A stretch of 64,000 nucleotides of DNA from Verrucomicrobia subdivision 3 bacterium UBA693 (GTDB lineage Bacteria; Verrucomicrobiota; Verrucomicrobiia; Limisphaerales; UBA8199), in the NCBI GenBank assembly GCA_002298785.1, contig DBMR01000116.1, positions 18,281-82,280 of the forward strand, written 5' to 3'. The notes beneath the pieces are model-generated. The model saw only the letters and a program-made list of their open reading frames with translations, had not been told where the DNA came from and did no database searches. Both the position numbers and the translations under genes were made by a program. Of this stretch, positions 63,934-64,000 are shown piece by piece; position 1 is the stretch's first letter, and each line of letters opens with the position of its first letter.

Positions 63934-64000
63934 CAGGCTCAACAGGGGGTGCCGGTCCCGAGGGAGCAGGCACCGTGCGATGCGCAAAGTTCGGCTTGTC

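Noticed and set aside
1..64000. CRISPR arrays, insertion sequences, rRNA genes
   Set aside because: No regularly spaced direct repeats, transposase motifs or rRNA-like conserved blocks were noticed by eye; a tool-based search was not possible.

Overview
The window looks like a chromosomal segment from a high-GC bacterium of the Verrucomicrobiota (Pedosphaera/Limisphaerales-like). This is an inference from content. Several large exported proteins are built from LamG, Ig-like and RCC1 modules. There is an orphan pseudopilin of the '[11 protein letters not shown]' type with a DGH-motif tail, a GH78-type sugar hydrolase, and many GTG or long-leader starts. No rRNA, tRNA, CRISPR array or insertion sequence was found.

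Layout. 1-3942 (-) is a glycogen debranching enzyme with a GH13 and a GH133 half, cut by the window edge. 4250-6839 (+) holds a TPR/MshEN-like protein and a PilB/GspE-type ATPase. 6855-10796 (-) is a compact four-gene unit: HEAT repeats, a response regulator with a PATAN/DUF4388-like domain, a small LC7-like protein and an EgtD-like methyltransferase. 11129-16474 (+) has a secreted LamG/PA14-like protein, a phosphodiesterase/phosphatase and a protein with a toxin-like nuclease motif. 16541-17689 (-) is a PAS-SpoIIE phosphatase.

17930-27333 (-) is a five-gene operon: circularly permuted ATP-grasp, alpha-E, transglutaminase-DUF2126, an ATP-grasp::alpha-E fusion, and a second transglutaminase. 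It is the strongest candidate in the window for a poorly characterised peptide-synthesis or peptide-processing system. 27675-35734 carries mnmA and three exported proteins, including a 1632-residue LamG/Ig protein. 35961-43471 (+) has mutS, a GH78-like hydrolase and purL. 43505-49742 has a pseudopilin, a giant RCC1-Ig-VWA protein and a deoxyhypusine-synthase-like protein of unknown function. 49785-56084 (mostly -) contains a lipase-like protein, a small membrane protein (+), a YebC-family regulator, trigger factor, D-aminoacyl-tRNA deacylase, an iron-type alcohol dehydrogenase and an ABM monooxygenase. 56238-58214 (-) is a secreted beta-propeller-like protein.

58438-62937 (+) is a type IV pilus/type II secretion-like operon: a short GspE-like ATPase, two GspF-like membrane proteins and three small pilin-like proteins with overlapping genes. 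62938-63349 holds a strongly structured candidate RNA followed by a terminator-like hairpin, then two overlapping small genes of unknown role.

How the genes connect. Two secretion/pilus ATPase loci and a pseudopilin share the window with four exported proteins. These four end in a similar short C-terminal module finishing in aromatic-aromatic-Arg-Val, which suggests (but does not prove) a common surface-sorting signal. The HEAT/receiver/LC7/methyltransferase unit and the PAS-SpoIIE phosphatase are signalling genes. The mutS, purL, mnmA, tig, dtd and yebC genes are ordinary housekeeping genes scattered between the accessory blocks.
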